Origin: Pseudomonas brenneri
GTDB lineage: Bacteria; Pseudomonadota; Gammaproteobacteria; Pseudomonadales; Pseudomonadaceae
NCBI RefSeq assembly: GCF_007858285.1
Contig: NZ_VFIL01000022.1
Span: forward strand, 1 to 37,480
DNA length: 37,480 nt
Direction: 5' to 3'
Shown: one piece after another, positions 22,933-30,994 of the stretch
Numbering within the stretch: the first letter of the stretch is position 1
How the letters are laid out: each line of letters begins with the position of its first letter
The notes under the pieces: model-generated
The model's input: only the letters and a program-made list of their open reading frames with translations
Database searches by the model: none
What the model was told of the DNA's origin: nothing
Translations under genes and position numbers: made by a program

Positions 22933-23946
22933 TTAGAAGCCTTCCAACACGATCTTGCCCTTGGCCTTGCCGCTTTCCAGCAAGGCATGGGCTCGGCGCA
23001 GGTTCGCCGCATTGATCACGCCGAAGTGTTCGCCCACCGTGGTTTTCAGGGTGCCGGCGTCGATCAGCTCGGCGACCCGATTGAGCAGGTTGTGCTGCTC
23101 GATCATGTCAGCGGTCTCGAACATCGAGCGGGTGTACATGAACTCCCAGTGCAGCGACAGGCTCTTGCGCTTGAGCTTGGTCACATCCAGGGCCTTGGGA
23201 TCGTCGATCAATGCCAGTTTGCCCTGGGGTGCGAGGGCTTCGACCAATTGGTCCAGGTGCTGGTCGGTCTGGGTCAGGCTGGCGACGTGGGTCACCTGTG
23301 GGTGGCCGGCGCGCTTGAGCTCTTCGCTCAGGGGCTGGCTGTGATCGACCACCAGGTCGGCCCCCAGATCCTTGGCCCAGGCCTGGGTGTCCGGGCGCGA
23401 GGCGCTCCCGATCACCTTGAGCGCGGTGAGTTGCGCAGCCAGTTGGGTGAGGATCGAGCCTACGCCGCCGGCAGCGCCGACAATCAGCAGGCTCTGGCCT
23501 TGATCAGTCTTGCCTTCAGCCACTTGCAGGCGTTCGAACAGTAGCTCCCAGGCGGTGATGGCGGTCAGCGGCAGGGCGGCGGCTTCGGCAAAACCCAGGC
23601 TTTTTGGCATATGGCCGACAATCCGCTCATCCACCGTGTGCAGTTCGCTGTTGCCGCCCGGGCGTGTCAGGGAGCCGGCGTAAAACACCTTGTCACCGGC
23701 CTTGAACAGCGTGACGTCGCTGCCGACCGCCTTGACCACGCCGGCCACATCCCAGCCCAGCACTTTGGCTGCGCCGTTTTCCGGGGCGACGTTCTGGCGG
23801 ATCTTGGTGTCCACCGGGTTGACCGAGATGGCTTTGACTTCCACCAGCAAGTCACGCGGGCCGGCCACTGGCTCAGGCAATTCGATGTCTTGCAGGGACT
23901 TGGGGTCGTTGATCGGCAATGCGGCGTAGTAGGCGATGGCTTTCAT
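22933..23946 (-). CDS. Zinc-type alcohol dehydrogenase-like protein / NADPH:quinone reductase
   Basis: This 337-aa protein is an MDR-superfamily oxidoreductase with an N-terminal GroES-like domain (DLLVEVKAISVNPVDTKIRQ) and a Rossmann domain (LLIVGAAGGVGSILTQLAAQ, about 150-175). The structural and catalytic zinc cysteines of true alcohol dehydrogenases are absent, so it is of the zinc-free quinone reductase/enoyl reductase type. The start at 23946 is preferred to 23958 because GGAA lies 7 nt upstream of it. It diverges from a LysR gene, a layout in which the LysR protein often controls the oxidoreductase. Confidence 0.85.
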   Translation of the reverse strand: MKAIAYYAALPINDPKSLQDIELPEPVAGPRDLLVEVKAISVNPVDTKIRQNVAPENGAAKVLGWDVAGVVKAVGSDVTLFKAGDKVFYAGSLTRPGGNSELHTVDERIVGHMPKSLGFAEAAALPLTAITAWELLFERLQVAEGKTDQGQSLLIVGAAGGVGSILTQLAAQLTALKVIGSASRPDTQAWAKDLGADLVVDHSQPLSEELKRAGHPQVTHVASLTQTDQHLDQLVEALAPQGKLALIDDPKALDVTKLKRKSLSLHWEFMYTRSMFETADMIEQHNLLNRVAELIDAGTLKTTVGEHFGVINAANLRRAHALLESGKAKGKIVLEGF

Positions 23947-24068
23947 GGCGGGTTCCATAGAGGGGCGAATGTGATGGACAGATCATTAGCTATTTCTCTT
24001 GCAGATAAAACCCGCTAAAAGAGCACTCTCTTTCAACGGATTTTTGATAATTCCTCGGGACGGTGGTC

Positions 24069-24998
24069 ATGCTGCGTTTTGATGATTTGCAGTTGTTCGT
24101 GCGTGCGGCGGATTTGGGCAGTTTGTCTGCCGCCGCACGGGTCATGGATATGTCGGCGGCAGTGGCCAGTGCGGCGTTAAAACGCATCGAACAACAATTG
24201 GGCGTGCGCTTGCTGGCGCGCTCCACCCGCAGCCTGCGCCTGACCGCCGAGGGTGAAGGTTTTCTGCAGTACGCCCGCGGTGCCTTGAGCCAACTGGATG
24301 AGGGGCGGCGGTTGCTGGCCAGCGGCCAGGATCATGTCAGCGGTGTCCTGCAGTTGTCGGCGCCTTCGGACTTCGGACGCAACCTGTTGCTGCCCTGGCT
24401 CGACGAGTTTCAGCGTGAGCACCCGCAGTTAAACGTGCGCCTACTGCTGGGCGACCGGATCGCCGACCTGTTCCGCCAGCCGGTGGATATCGCCTTGCGC
24501 TACGGCGAACCCGAGGATTCGAGCCTGGTGGCCTTGCCGGTCGCGCCAGACAACCGCCGAGTGTTGTGCGCGGCGCCCAGCTACCTGGCCCGACATGGCG
24601 AGCCGCGCCATCTGGAAGAACTGGCCCAGCACAATTGCCTGCTGTTTATGCTCGGCAGCCGGGTGCACGACCATTGGAGCTTTCAGGATGCTAAACGGGA
24701 AATCAGCCTGACCGTCAGCGGCGACCGTTTCAGTGACGACGCTGATGTCGTGCGGCGTTGGGCCGTGGCTGGGGTGGGCATTGCCTACAAGTCCTGGCTG
24801 GATGTCAGCGCCGATGTGCTGGCCGGCCGCTTGCAGTTGCTCTTGCCGGAGCTGCTGGGTGAGCGCACACCGCTCAATCTGCTGTGCGCCCATCGTGCGC
24901 AATTGAGTAAGCCGATCAACCTCCTGCGTGAAATGCTCGTGGCACGTTGTGGGAAGTTGAGCGCGCAGTTGCCTGAACGACGGGGGACTACACAATAA
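24069..24998 (+). CDS. LysR-family transcriptional regulator, divergent from the quinone reductase gene
   Basis: This 309-aa protein has the LysR helix-turn-helix (LRFDDLQLFVRAADLGSLSAAARVMDMSAAVASAALKRIEQQLGV) and a periplasmic-binding-like effector domain from about residue 90 (SGVLQLSAPSDFGRNLLLPW). That wording is typical of the large AaeR/CrgA-like subgroup that controls neighbouring oxidoreductases. The start is not certain: ATG 24069 or GTG 24063, both behind a G-rich stretch. The 122-bp gap to the quinone reductase gene probably contains both promoters; I saw no strong T-N11-A dyad. Confidence 0.88.
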   Translation: MLRFDDLQLFVRAADLGSLSAAARVMDMSAAVASAALKRIEQQLGVRLLARSTRSLRLTAEGEGFLQYARGALSQLDEGRRLLASGQDHVSGVLQLSAPSDFGRNLLLPWLDEFQREHPQLNVRLLLGDRIADLFRQPVDIALRYGEPEDSSLVALPVAPDNRRVLCAAPSYLARHGEPRHLEELAQHNCLLFMLGSRVHDHWSFQDAKREISLTVSGDRFSDDADVVRRWAVAGVGIAYKSWLDVSADVLAGRLQLLLPELLGERTPLNLLCAHRAQLSKPINLLREMLVARCGKLSAQLPERRGTTQ

Positions 24999-25132
24999 CC
25001 TCGGGAAATTCAGGAAATTTCAGGCAGTAGCTGTCGCTGATTTGGCTGTAAGACGCCACGGAATCCGCTGCTCACACACTTATACTTTTCGGCGAAATGG
25101 AGCAGACCAACGATTGAACAGGGAGTGAGTAC

Positions 25133-25831
25133 ATGGAACAGGCACCTTGCATCAGCCAGATCGCAACATTGTTGGCCGACCCCAAACGCACCGCGATGAT
25201 CTGGGCGTTGATGGACGGCTCGGCCAAACCCTCCGAGGAGTTGGCGATGTTGGCTGGGTTATCGGCTTCATCGGCGAATGCGCATTTGGCGCGTTTGGCG
25301 GCCGGTGGATTACTACGTATTGAAGCCCGCGGGCGTAAACGCTTCTTCCGCATGGCGGCAGCGGATGTGGGCGCAGCCGTCGATGCATTGGCCAGTACCA
25401 CGATGGCTAGCGTGGCGCGCAGTGCATCCAGCCGGCCGGTGACGGCATTGCTGGCGCCGGCTTCGTTGCGCCAGGCACGGATATGCCACGATCATCTTGG
25501 GGGGGAAATGGCGGCAGCCCTCTATCAGCGCATGGTGCTGGCAAAGTGGATTGAACGCTTTGAACAGTGGCTCCATGTGACGCCCCTGGGTGCACGCCAT
25601 TTGGCCGAGCATGGCATTTTCACCCAGGCCCTGGCCCAGCATAGTTTCTCGACAATGGCTTGCGATTGCTCTGACTGGAGCGAGCAGCAGCCGCACCTGG
25701 GCGGGGCGTTGGGGGCGGGATTGTTGCAGTTGTTCATGCAGTCGCGCTGGTTGAAGACGGTCAATGAGTCGAGCGCAGTGCAGGTCACCGAGACCGGGCG
25801 CTTGGAAATTGCCCGGATGGCGGCTGTGTAG
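25133..25831 (+). CDS. ArsR-family winged-helix regulator with C-terminal extension
   Basis: This 232-aa protein has an ArsR/SmtB winged helix at the N-terminus (QIATLLADPKRTAMIWALMDG and ELAMLAGLSASSANAHLARL, then GLLRIEARGRKRFFRMA). A roughly 130-residue C-terminal region contains RQARICHDHLGGEMAAALYQ and a CDCSDWSEQQPHLGG segment. The conserved C-H-D-H and CDCSDW residues could bind a metal or thiol-reactive ligand, which I infer only from the spacing. Members of this long ArsR type are common in Pseudomonas. GGGAGTGA precedes the ATG. The stop codon TAG lies inside the left arm of REPIN 4. Confidence 0.85.
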   Translation: MEQAPCISQIATLLADPKRTAMIWALMDGSAKPSEELAMLAGLSASSANAHLARLAAGGLLRIEARGRKRFFRMAAADVGAAVDALASTTMASVARSASSRPVTALLAPASLRQARICHDHLGGEMAAALYQRMVLAKWIERFEQWLHVTPLGARHLAEHGIFTQALAQHSFSTMACDCSDWSEQQPHLGGALGAGLLQLFMQSRWLKTVNESSAVQVTETGRLEIARMAAV

Positions 25832-25926
25832 GAGCGGGCTTGCCCGCGAACAATTCAAAGGCGCCGCGTTCATCCAGGATGTACGCTTTATCGTTGGCGT
25901 CCTTCGCGAGCAAGCTCGCTCCTACA
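25827..25926. repeat. REPIN 4: inverted REP pair overlapping the arsR stop codon
   Basis: Left arm 25827-25850 (TGTAGGAGCGGGCTTGCCCG + CGAA) and right arm 25903-25926 are inverted copies with two mismatches over 24 bases. The arsR stop TAG (25829-25831) is the second to fourth bases after the arm's first TG. The right arm ends 9 bp before the end of the adenine deaminase gene. Confidence 0.9.
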
Positions 25927-25934
25927 GGGAGGGG

Positions 25935-26888
25935 TCAGGGCTTGACCAGGCGTGCATCCAGGCTGTTTTGCGCCAGGCGGCGGGCCTGGTCCTGGGTCAT
26001 GCCCAGCGAGGTGTGCAGCGCGTGGAAGTTCTCGGTGACATAACCGCCGAAATACGCCGGGTCATCGGAGTTCACGGTGACCTTCACCCCACGCTCCAGC
26101 ATGTCGAGGATGTTGTGCTGGGCCATGTCGTCGAATACACACAGCTTGGTATTGGACAGCGGGCACACGGTCAGGGGGATCTGCTCGTCGATGATCCGCT
26201 GCATCAGGCGCTCGTCTTCGATGGCGCGCACGCCATGGTCGATACGCTGGATTTTCAGCAGGTCGAGGGCTTCCCAGATGTATTCCGGTGGGCCTTCTTC
26301 GCCAGCATGGGCGACGGTCAGGAAACCTTCGCCACGGGCGCGATCGAACACACGCTGGAACTTGCTCGGTGGGTGGCCCATTTCCGAGCTGTCCAGGCCC
26401 ACGGCGACAAACGCATCACGGAACGGCAGCGCCTGGTCGAGGGTTTTTTGCGCTTGCTCTTCGCTCAGGTGGCGCAGGAAGCTGAGGATCAGGCCGCTGG
26501 TGATACCCAGTTGCTGCTCGCCGTCCTTGAGTGCGCTGGCGATGCCATTGAGCACCACTTCAAAGGGAATGCCACGGTCGGTGTGGGTCTGCGGGTCGAA
26601 GAACGGTTCGGTATGGATCACGTTCTGCGCCTTGCAACGCAGCAGGTAGGCCCAGGTCAGGTCGTAGAAATCCTGGGACGTGCGCAATACATCGGCGCCC
26701 TTGTAATAGAGGTCGAGAAACTCCTGCAGGTTGTTGAAGGCGTAGGCCTTGCGCAGGGTTTCGACGTCGTTCCACGGCAATGCGATTTTGTTGCGTTCGG
26801 CCAGGGCGAACAGCAACTCGGGCTCCAGCGAACCCTCCAGGTGCAGGTGCAGTTCGGCCTTGGGCAGGGCGTTGAGCCAGTCGTACAT
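25935..26888 (-). CDS. add: Adenine deaminase (adenosine deaminase family, PA0148-like)
   Basis: This 317-aa amidohydrolase has the metal site HLHLEGS (His 14 and 16), AHAGEE with the catalytic Glu, HGVRAIED and NSDDPAYFG, all diagnostic of the Add family. It is close to P. aeruginosa PA0148, which by established work is an adenine rather than an adenosine deaminase, so I expect adenine to hypoxanthine conversion. The cell would use it for purine salvage or catabolism in the cytoplasm. It shares this neighbourhood with 8-oxoguanine deaminase and a purine-type permease. The ATG at 26888 has only a weak GAGAA site. Confidence 0.9.
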   Translation of the reverse strand: MYDWLNALPKAELHLHLEGSLEPELLFALAERNKIALPWNDVETLRKAYAFNNLQEFLDLYYKGADVLRTSQDFYDLTWAYLLRCKAQNVIHTEPFFDPQTHTDRGIPFEVVLNGIASALKDGEQQLGITSGLILSFLRHLSEEQAQKTLDQALPFRDAFVAVGLDSSEMGHPPSKFQRVFDRARGEGFLTVAHAGEEGPPEYIWEALDLLKIQRIDHGVRAIEDERLMQRIIDEQIPLTVCPLSNTKLCVFDDMAQHNILDMLERGVKVTVNSDDPAYFGGYVTENFHALHTSLGMTQDQARRLAQNSLDARLVKP

Positions 26889-27034
26889 GTGTGCGTTCTC
26901 ATCAGGTGCAATGGCGACATTCTACAGGCCAGGACGCAAATAATCGGTAAAACCTGACCGAGCGGTAAGCATTCTTCGTGCCTGCGGCAATGGAGGAATG
27001 AACTAAGGTGTAACGAAACGTTAGCGAAACGCCG

Positions 27035-27058
27035 CAGTCTGTACCCCATCACAGACTG
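27035..27058 (+). promoter_or_regulatory. Hairpin in the leader of the ChaA-type antiporter gene
   Basis: A perfect inverted repeat CAGTCTGT-ACCCCATC-ACAGACTG lies 24-47 bp upstream of the ATG. Just before it are two GAAACG direct repeats (in TAACGAAACG and TAGCGAAACG, about 27011-27030). It could be an mRNA leader stem or an operator dyad. Confidence 0.4.
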
Positions 27059-27082
27059 ATTCGCTGTTCGAAAAGGCCCGTA

Positions 27083-28171
27083 ATGCTCACATCCCTCAAG
27101 CAAGAAAAATTCATGTGGCTGGCGCTGCTCGCCGCCATCGCGGCCTATCCGCTGGAACACTGGCTGCTGCACAGTGGGCAGGCCACGGCGCTGCTCGGTG
27201 GCCTGGTGCTGATCGGTTTTATCGTCATGGCCTCGATGCGCGTGGCCCACCACGCCGAACTGCTCGCCGAAAAAGTCGGCGATCCTTACGGCACGATGAT
27301 CCTGACCCTCGCGGCGGTGCTGGTTGAAGTGGTGATCCTGGCGATCATGATGAGCAACGAGGCGTCACCGACCCTGGTGCGCGATACGATTTACTCGGCG
27401 GTGATGCTGGATATCAACGGCATTCTCGGCCTGGCCGCACTGATGGGCGGCATCAAGCATGGCGAGCAGTCCTACAACGATGATTCGGCGCGGACCTACA
27501 GCGTGATGATCCTGACCGCCATGGGCGTGTCCATGGTGGTGCCGGAATTTATCCCCGAGGCCGACTGGAAAATCTACTCGGCCTTCACCATTGGCGCGAT
27601 GGTGGTGTTGTACGCCTTGTTCCTGCGCATGCAGGTGGGGCCACACAGTTACTTTTTCAGCTACAGCTATCCGGAAAAACGCCGCAAGCCGCTGCCGGAA
27701 GAACAGGCTTCGCCGGTCAACCTGACATTCTCCATCGCAACCCTGGTGTTTGGCGTGGTGGTCATTGGCGCATTGGCCGAAGTGATGTCCAAGACCCTGG
27801 ACCTTGGCCTGGAGGGCACGGGTGCGCCGCCGGTGATCACGGCAATCCTGGTGGCGGCGATTTCTGCCGCGCCAGAGATTCTGACCGCGTTGCGTGCGGC
27901 ATTGGCCAACCGCATGCAGTCAGTGGTCAACATCGCGCTGGGGGCTTCGTTGTCGACGGTGATCTTGACTGTGCCGGTGATGGAAGCGATGGCGCTGTAC
28001 ACCGGCCAGCCGTTTCAGATGGCGATGACACCGGTGCAAACAGTGATGGTGTTTATCACGCTGATTGTCAGCGCGATCAACCTCAACGATGGCGAAACCA
28101 ACGCCATCGAAGGGATGACCCACTTTGTACTGTTTGCGACCTTTATCATGTTGTCGCTGTTGGGGTTGTAG
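27083..28171 (+). CDS. chaA: ChaA-type Ca2+(Na+)/H+ antiporter (CaCA family)
   Basis: This 362-aa membrane protein has about 11 predicted helices and the two CaCA alpha-repeat motifs. These are GDPYGTMILTLAAVLVEVVILAIMM in the first half and the related AISAAPEILTALRAALANRMQSVVNIALGASLSTVILT in the second. A central hydrophilic loop (YPEKRRKPLPEEQ) separates the halves. It exchanges cytoplasmic Ca2+ or Na+ for protons. AAAGG lies upstream of the ATG. It is divergent from adenine deaminase and its stop codon touches that of the convergent 8-oxoguanine deaminase gene with no base between them. Confidence 0.88.
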   Translation: MLTSLKQEKFMWLALLAAIAAYPLEHWLLHSGQATALLGGLVLIGFIVMASMRVAHHAELLAEKVGDPYGTMILTLAAVLVEVVILAIMMSNEASPTLVRDTIYSAVMLDINGILGLAALMGGIKHGEQSYNDDSARTYSVMILTAMGVSMVVPEFIPEADWKIYSAFTIGAMVVLYALFLRMQVGPHSYFFSYSYPEKRRKPLPEEQASPVNLTFSIATLVFGVVVIGALAEVMSKTLDLGLEGTGAPPVITAILVAAISAAPEILTALRAALANRMQSVVNIALGASLSTVILTVPVMEAMALYTGQPFQMAMTPVQTVMVFITLIVSAINLNDGETNAIEGMTHFVLFATFIMLSLLGL

Positions 28172-29527
28172 TCAGCCGGCGATCAACTGCCGCGCCGCCT
28201 GGCTGTGATCGGCGATCAGGCCCTTGAGGTCCATGCCCTCGATTTGCCCGTCGATCACCCGCCACTTGCCGCCCACCATCACGCGATCCGCGCGGTCGGC
28301 GCCGCATAACAGCAGCGCCGAAATCGGATCGTGGCTGCCAGAGAAGCGCAGCTCATCGAGTTTGAACAACGCCAGGTCAGCTTGTTTGCCCACGGCCAAC
28401 TCGCCGATGTCGCTGCGGCCGAGCAGTTGCGCAGAGCCTTTGGTGGCCCAGCCCAGCACGCCTTCAGGGGTGATTTTTTCTGCCCCGTAGCGCAGGCGCT
28501 GGATATACAGGGCCTGACGTGCTTCGAGGATCATATTGGACGCATCGTTGGAGGCCGAACCATCCACGCCCAGGCCAATCGGCGCGCCGGCGGCGATCAG
28601 GTCCAGGGTCGGGCAGATGCCGGAGGCCAGGCGCATGTTGGAGCTTGGGCAGTGGCAAATCCCGGTGCCGGCTGCGCCCAGGCGGGCGATTTCATCGGGG
28701 TTGAAGTGAATGCCATGGGCCAGCCAGGTACGTGGGCCGAGCCAGCCGACGCTGTCCAGATAGTCCACGGTGCGCAGGCCGAAGCGTTGCAGGCAGAAGT
28801 CTTCTTCGTCGAGGGTTTCGGCCAGGTGGGTGTGCAGGCGTACATCGAGCTGGTTGGCCAGTTCGGCGCTGGCGCTCATGATTTCGGGAGTGACCGAGAA
28901 CGGCGAGCAGGGCGCCAGGGCAATCTGGATGTGCGCGCCGTCGCCGCGCTCGTGGTAGCGCTGGATCAGGCGCTGGCTGTCTTCGAGGATCACTTCACCT
29001 TGCTGCACGGTCTGCTGCGGTGGCAGCCCACCGTCAGCTTCGCCCAGGCTCATGGAACCGCGCGTGAGCATGGCGCGCATGCCCAGTTCGCGCACGCTGT
29101 CGACTTGCACGTCGATCGCATTTTCCAGGCCGTCGGGGAACAGGTAGTGGTGATCGGCGGCGGTGGTGCAGCCCGAGAGCAGTAATTCTGCCAGGGCGAC
29201 CTTGCTGGCCAGTGCGAGTTTTTCCGGCGTCAGGCGGGCCCAGACCGGGTACAAGGTTTTCAGCCAGGGGAACAAAGGCTGGTTGACCACCGGCGCCCAG
29301 GCGCGGGTCAGGGTCTGGTAGAAGTGATGGTGGGTGTTGATCAGGCCGGGAAGGATCACATGCTCGCGGGCATCGAAGGTTTGTTCGCAGGCGATGCTCG
29401 GTTGTTGGCCGAGGGCGAGCACTTCGACGATCACGCCGTCTTGCAGCACCAGGCCGCCACGGGCGTCCAGGGCATTGGCAGTGAAGATCGCGAGAGGGTT
29501 TTTTAACCAGATACGGGTCGCAGGCAT
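28172..29527 (-). CDS. 8-oxoguanine deaminase (amidohydrolase, PA0142-like)
   Basis: This 451-aa amidohydrolase has the metal motif GLINTHHHFYQTLTRAW, HTHLAETLDEED with the metal His and catalytic Glu region, HGIHFNPDEI, and GVDGSASNDASNM with the metal Asp. These residues and the overall wording agree with P. aeruginosa PA0142, shown to convert 8-oxoguanine to uric acid. It would dispose of oxidised guanine. AGAGGAG precedes the ATG. Its closest local partners are adenine deaminase and the NCS2 permease of the urate/xanthine type. Confidence 0.88.
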   Translation of the reverse strand: MPATRIWLKNPLAIFTANALDARGGLVLQDGVIVEVLALGQQPSIACEQTFDAREHVILPGLINTHHHFYQTLTRAWAPVVNQPLFPWLKTLYPVWARLTPEKLALASKVALAELLLSGCTTAADHHYLFPDGLENAIDVQVDSVRELGMRAMLTRGSMSLGEADGGLPPQQTVQQGEVILEDSQRLIQRYHERGDGAHIQIALAPCSPFSVTPEIMSASAELANQLDVRLHTHLAETLDEEDFCLQRFGLRTVDYLDSVGWLGPRTWLAHGIHFNPDEIARLGAAGTGICHCPSSNMRLASGICPTLDLIAAGAPIGLGVDGSASNDASNMILEARQALYIQRLRYGAEKITPEGVLGWATKGSAQLLGRSDIGELAVGKQADLALFKLDELRFSGSHDPISALLLCGADRADRVMVGGKWRVIDGQIEGMDLKGLIADHSQAARQLIAG

Positions 29528-29631
29528 TGGCCGGCTCCTCTGAATGATGGGTTCAGGTTTGCCAGCTCAGTGTTGCCCTGTCTGCTGATCCAGGGTCGCC
29601 GGTAAGGGCGAGGAGGGCAGTCTACGTGGAG

Positions 29632-29658
29632 TGAGCGGTGGGGTCTATCCACCGCTCA
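29632..29658 (-). terminator. Hairpin after the SDR gene, possible terminator
   Basis: A 10-bp perfect stem TGAGCGGTGG (29632-29641) / CCACCGCTCA (29649-29658) with a 7-nt loop lies 9 bp past the SDR stop codon on the minus strand. No T-run follows, so termination would be weak or Rho-assisted. Confidence 0.4.
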
Positions 29659-29666
29659 TCTGCCGG

Positions 29667-30353
29667 TTACCAGGGAATGGTCTCGCCCTTGTAGTTGACG
29701 AAGTGATGGCCGCCCTTGCCGGTGTAAGCGTTCACTTGGGCAATCAGGCCGCGCACGCTGGTCTCCACATCCAGGTCGGCACCTTCGCCGCCCATATCGG
29801 TCTTGACCCAGCCCGGGTGCAGCGACAACACCGTCAGCTTCTGCTCGCCCAATTGCGTCACAAAACTGTTGGTCATGGAGTTCAGCGCGGCCTTGCTGGC
29901 TTTGTACAGTGCCAGGTCTGGCGCATCGGGCATGGTCACGCTGCCCAGCACCGAGCTCATGAATGCCAGCACGCCGCTGCCCTGGCGAATCTGCGGGGCA
30001 AAGCGCTGGGCGAGGTTGATCGGTGCCACGGCATTGGTGAAAAACAGCTGGCCGACTTCAGCCAGGGTCGCGTGGCCCGGGGTCTGGTTGGCCGGGCCCT
30101 TGACGCCGGCATTGACGAACAGCAGGTCAAAGGTGCGGTCCTTGAGGCGCTGGCTCAGGGCGATCACGGCTTGCTGGTCGTCCATGTCGAGTTTCTCGAT
30201 CTGGACCGGGCCCACGGCTTTCAGGGCATCGGCCTTGCCCGGATCACGCACGGTGGCGGTCACGTCCCAGCCGTCCTGGAGCAATTGCTTGACCAGGCCA
30301 AGGCCCAGCCCGCGCGAGGCGCCGATGATCAATGCGGTTTTTGGCGTAGACAT
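29667..30353 (-). CDS. Short-chain dehydrogenase/reductase, unknown substrate
   Basis: This 228-aa protein is a classical-type SDR with cofactor loop IIGASRGLGLGL at the start, LFVNAG (about residues 78-83), SSVLGSV with the catalytic Ser and YKASK with the catalytic Tyr-Lys. The TVRDPGKADAL segment after beta-2 carries an Arg, which suggests NADP(H). AAAGGAAG precedes the ATG. The gene lies 46 nt after yigZ on the same strand and may be in its transcript. No specific substrate can be given. Confidence 0.85.
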   Translation of the reverse strand: MSTPKTALIIGASRGLGLGLVKQLLQDGWDVTATVRDPGKADALKAVGPVQIEKLDMDDQQAVIALSQRLKDRTFDLLFVNAGVKGPANQTPGHATLAEVGQLFFTNAVAPINLAQRFAPQIRQGSGVLAFMSSVLGSVTMPDAPDLALYKASKAALNSMTNSFVTQLGEQKLTVLSLHPGWVKTDMGGEGADLDVETSVRGLIAQVNAYTGKGGHHFVNYKGETIPW

Positions 30354-30399
30354 GAAGGCTTCCTTTGGCGTCGAGGTTCAGTGAACAACATTATCAGGT

Positions 30400-30981
30400 T
30401 CAACGTTGCAGCAGGATTCGCCCGCGGCTCAGGTCGGCCAACTGCGTTTGCAGGGTGTCGATATGGGCTTCGCCGAGTGCCAATTGCAGCTCAACACCGT
30501 TGGCGGTGAAGGTTTCTTCCAGCACCAGGCCGCCCAGTTCGGCGACGCGCAGCTTGACCAGGGTCAGTTCGGCGAAGCCGCAGGCGCAGCTCAAGGGCAC
30601 GCGGCTGATCAGTTCGACCCGTTCGGCGTTTTGCAGGCATTTATTGGCGCCACCGCCATAGGCACGGGCCAGGCCTCCGGTACCTAGCTGGATGCCGCCA
30701 TACCAACGGACCACCAGCACCACGACCTGATCAAAGCCCTGGGCCTCGATGGCGGCCAGGATCGGGCGCCCGGCGGTGCCGCCGGGTTCGCCGTCATCGT
30801 TGCTGCGGTACTGCCCGCCCAGTTTCCAGGCCCAGCAGTTGTGCGTGGCGTTGAGGTCGCTGTGCTGCTCGATAAACGCCTGGGCGTCTTGCGGGCTGGT
30901 AATGGGTGCGGCAAAGGTGATGAAGCGGCTTTTGCGGATTTCTTCGCGAAATTCACAAAAGCCCGTAAGGGTGAAAGGCAT
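30400..30981 (-). CDS. yigZ: YigZ/IMPACT family protein
   Basis: This 193-aa protein has the UPF0029/IMPACT N-terminal domain with its signature DDGEPGGTAGRPILAAIE and the VVRWYGGIQLGTGGLARAYG motif. A C-terminal DUF1949-like domain follows (LTLVKLRVAELGGLVLEETF). The eukaryotic IMPACT protein binds GCN1; the bacterial YigZ role is not established, and nucleic-acid binding has been suggested from structure. The start at 30981 is chosen because the fold begins there (MPFTLTGFCEFREEIRKSRF); the Shine-Dalgarno site is weak. It begins 13 nt after the tetR-type gene, so it is likely translated from the same mRNA. Confidence 0.88.
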   Translation of the reverse strand: MPFTLTGFCEFREEIRKSRFITFAAPITSPQDAQAFIEQHSDLNATHNCWAWKLGGQYRSNDDGEPGGTAGRPILAAIEAQGFDQVVVLVVRWYGGIQLGTGGLARAYGGGANKCLQNAERVELISRVPLSCACGFAELTLVKLRVAELGGLVLEETFTANGVELQLALGEAHIDTLQTQLADLSRGRILLQR

Positions 30982-30994
30982 CGGGTCGCTTCGT

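Noticed and set aside
25764..26957. Open frame of 397 codons on the plus strand opposite adenine deaminase
   Set aside because: It runs through a REPIN and the antisense of a clear enzyme gene, and has no domain pattern.
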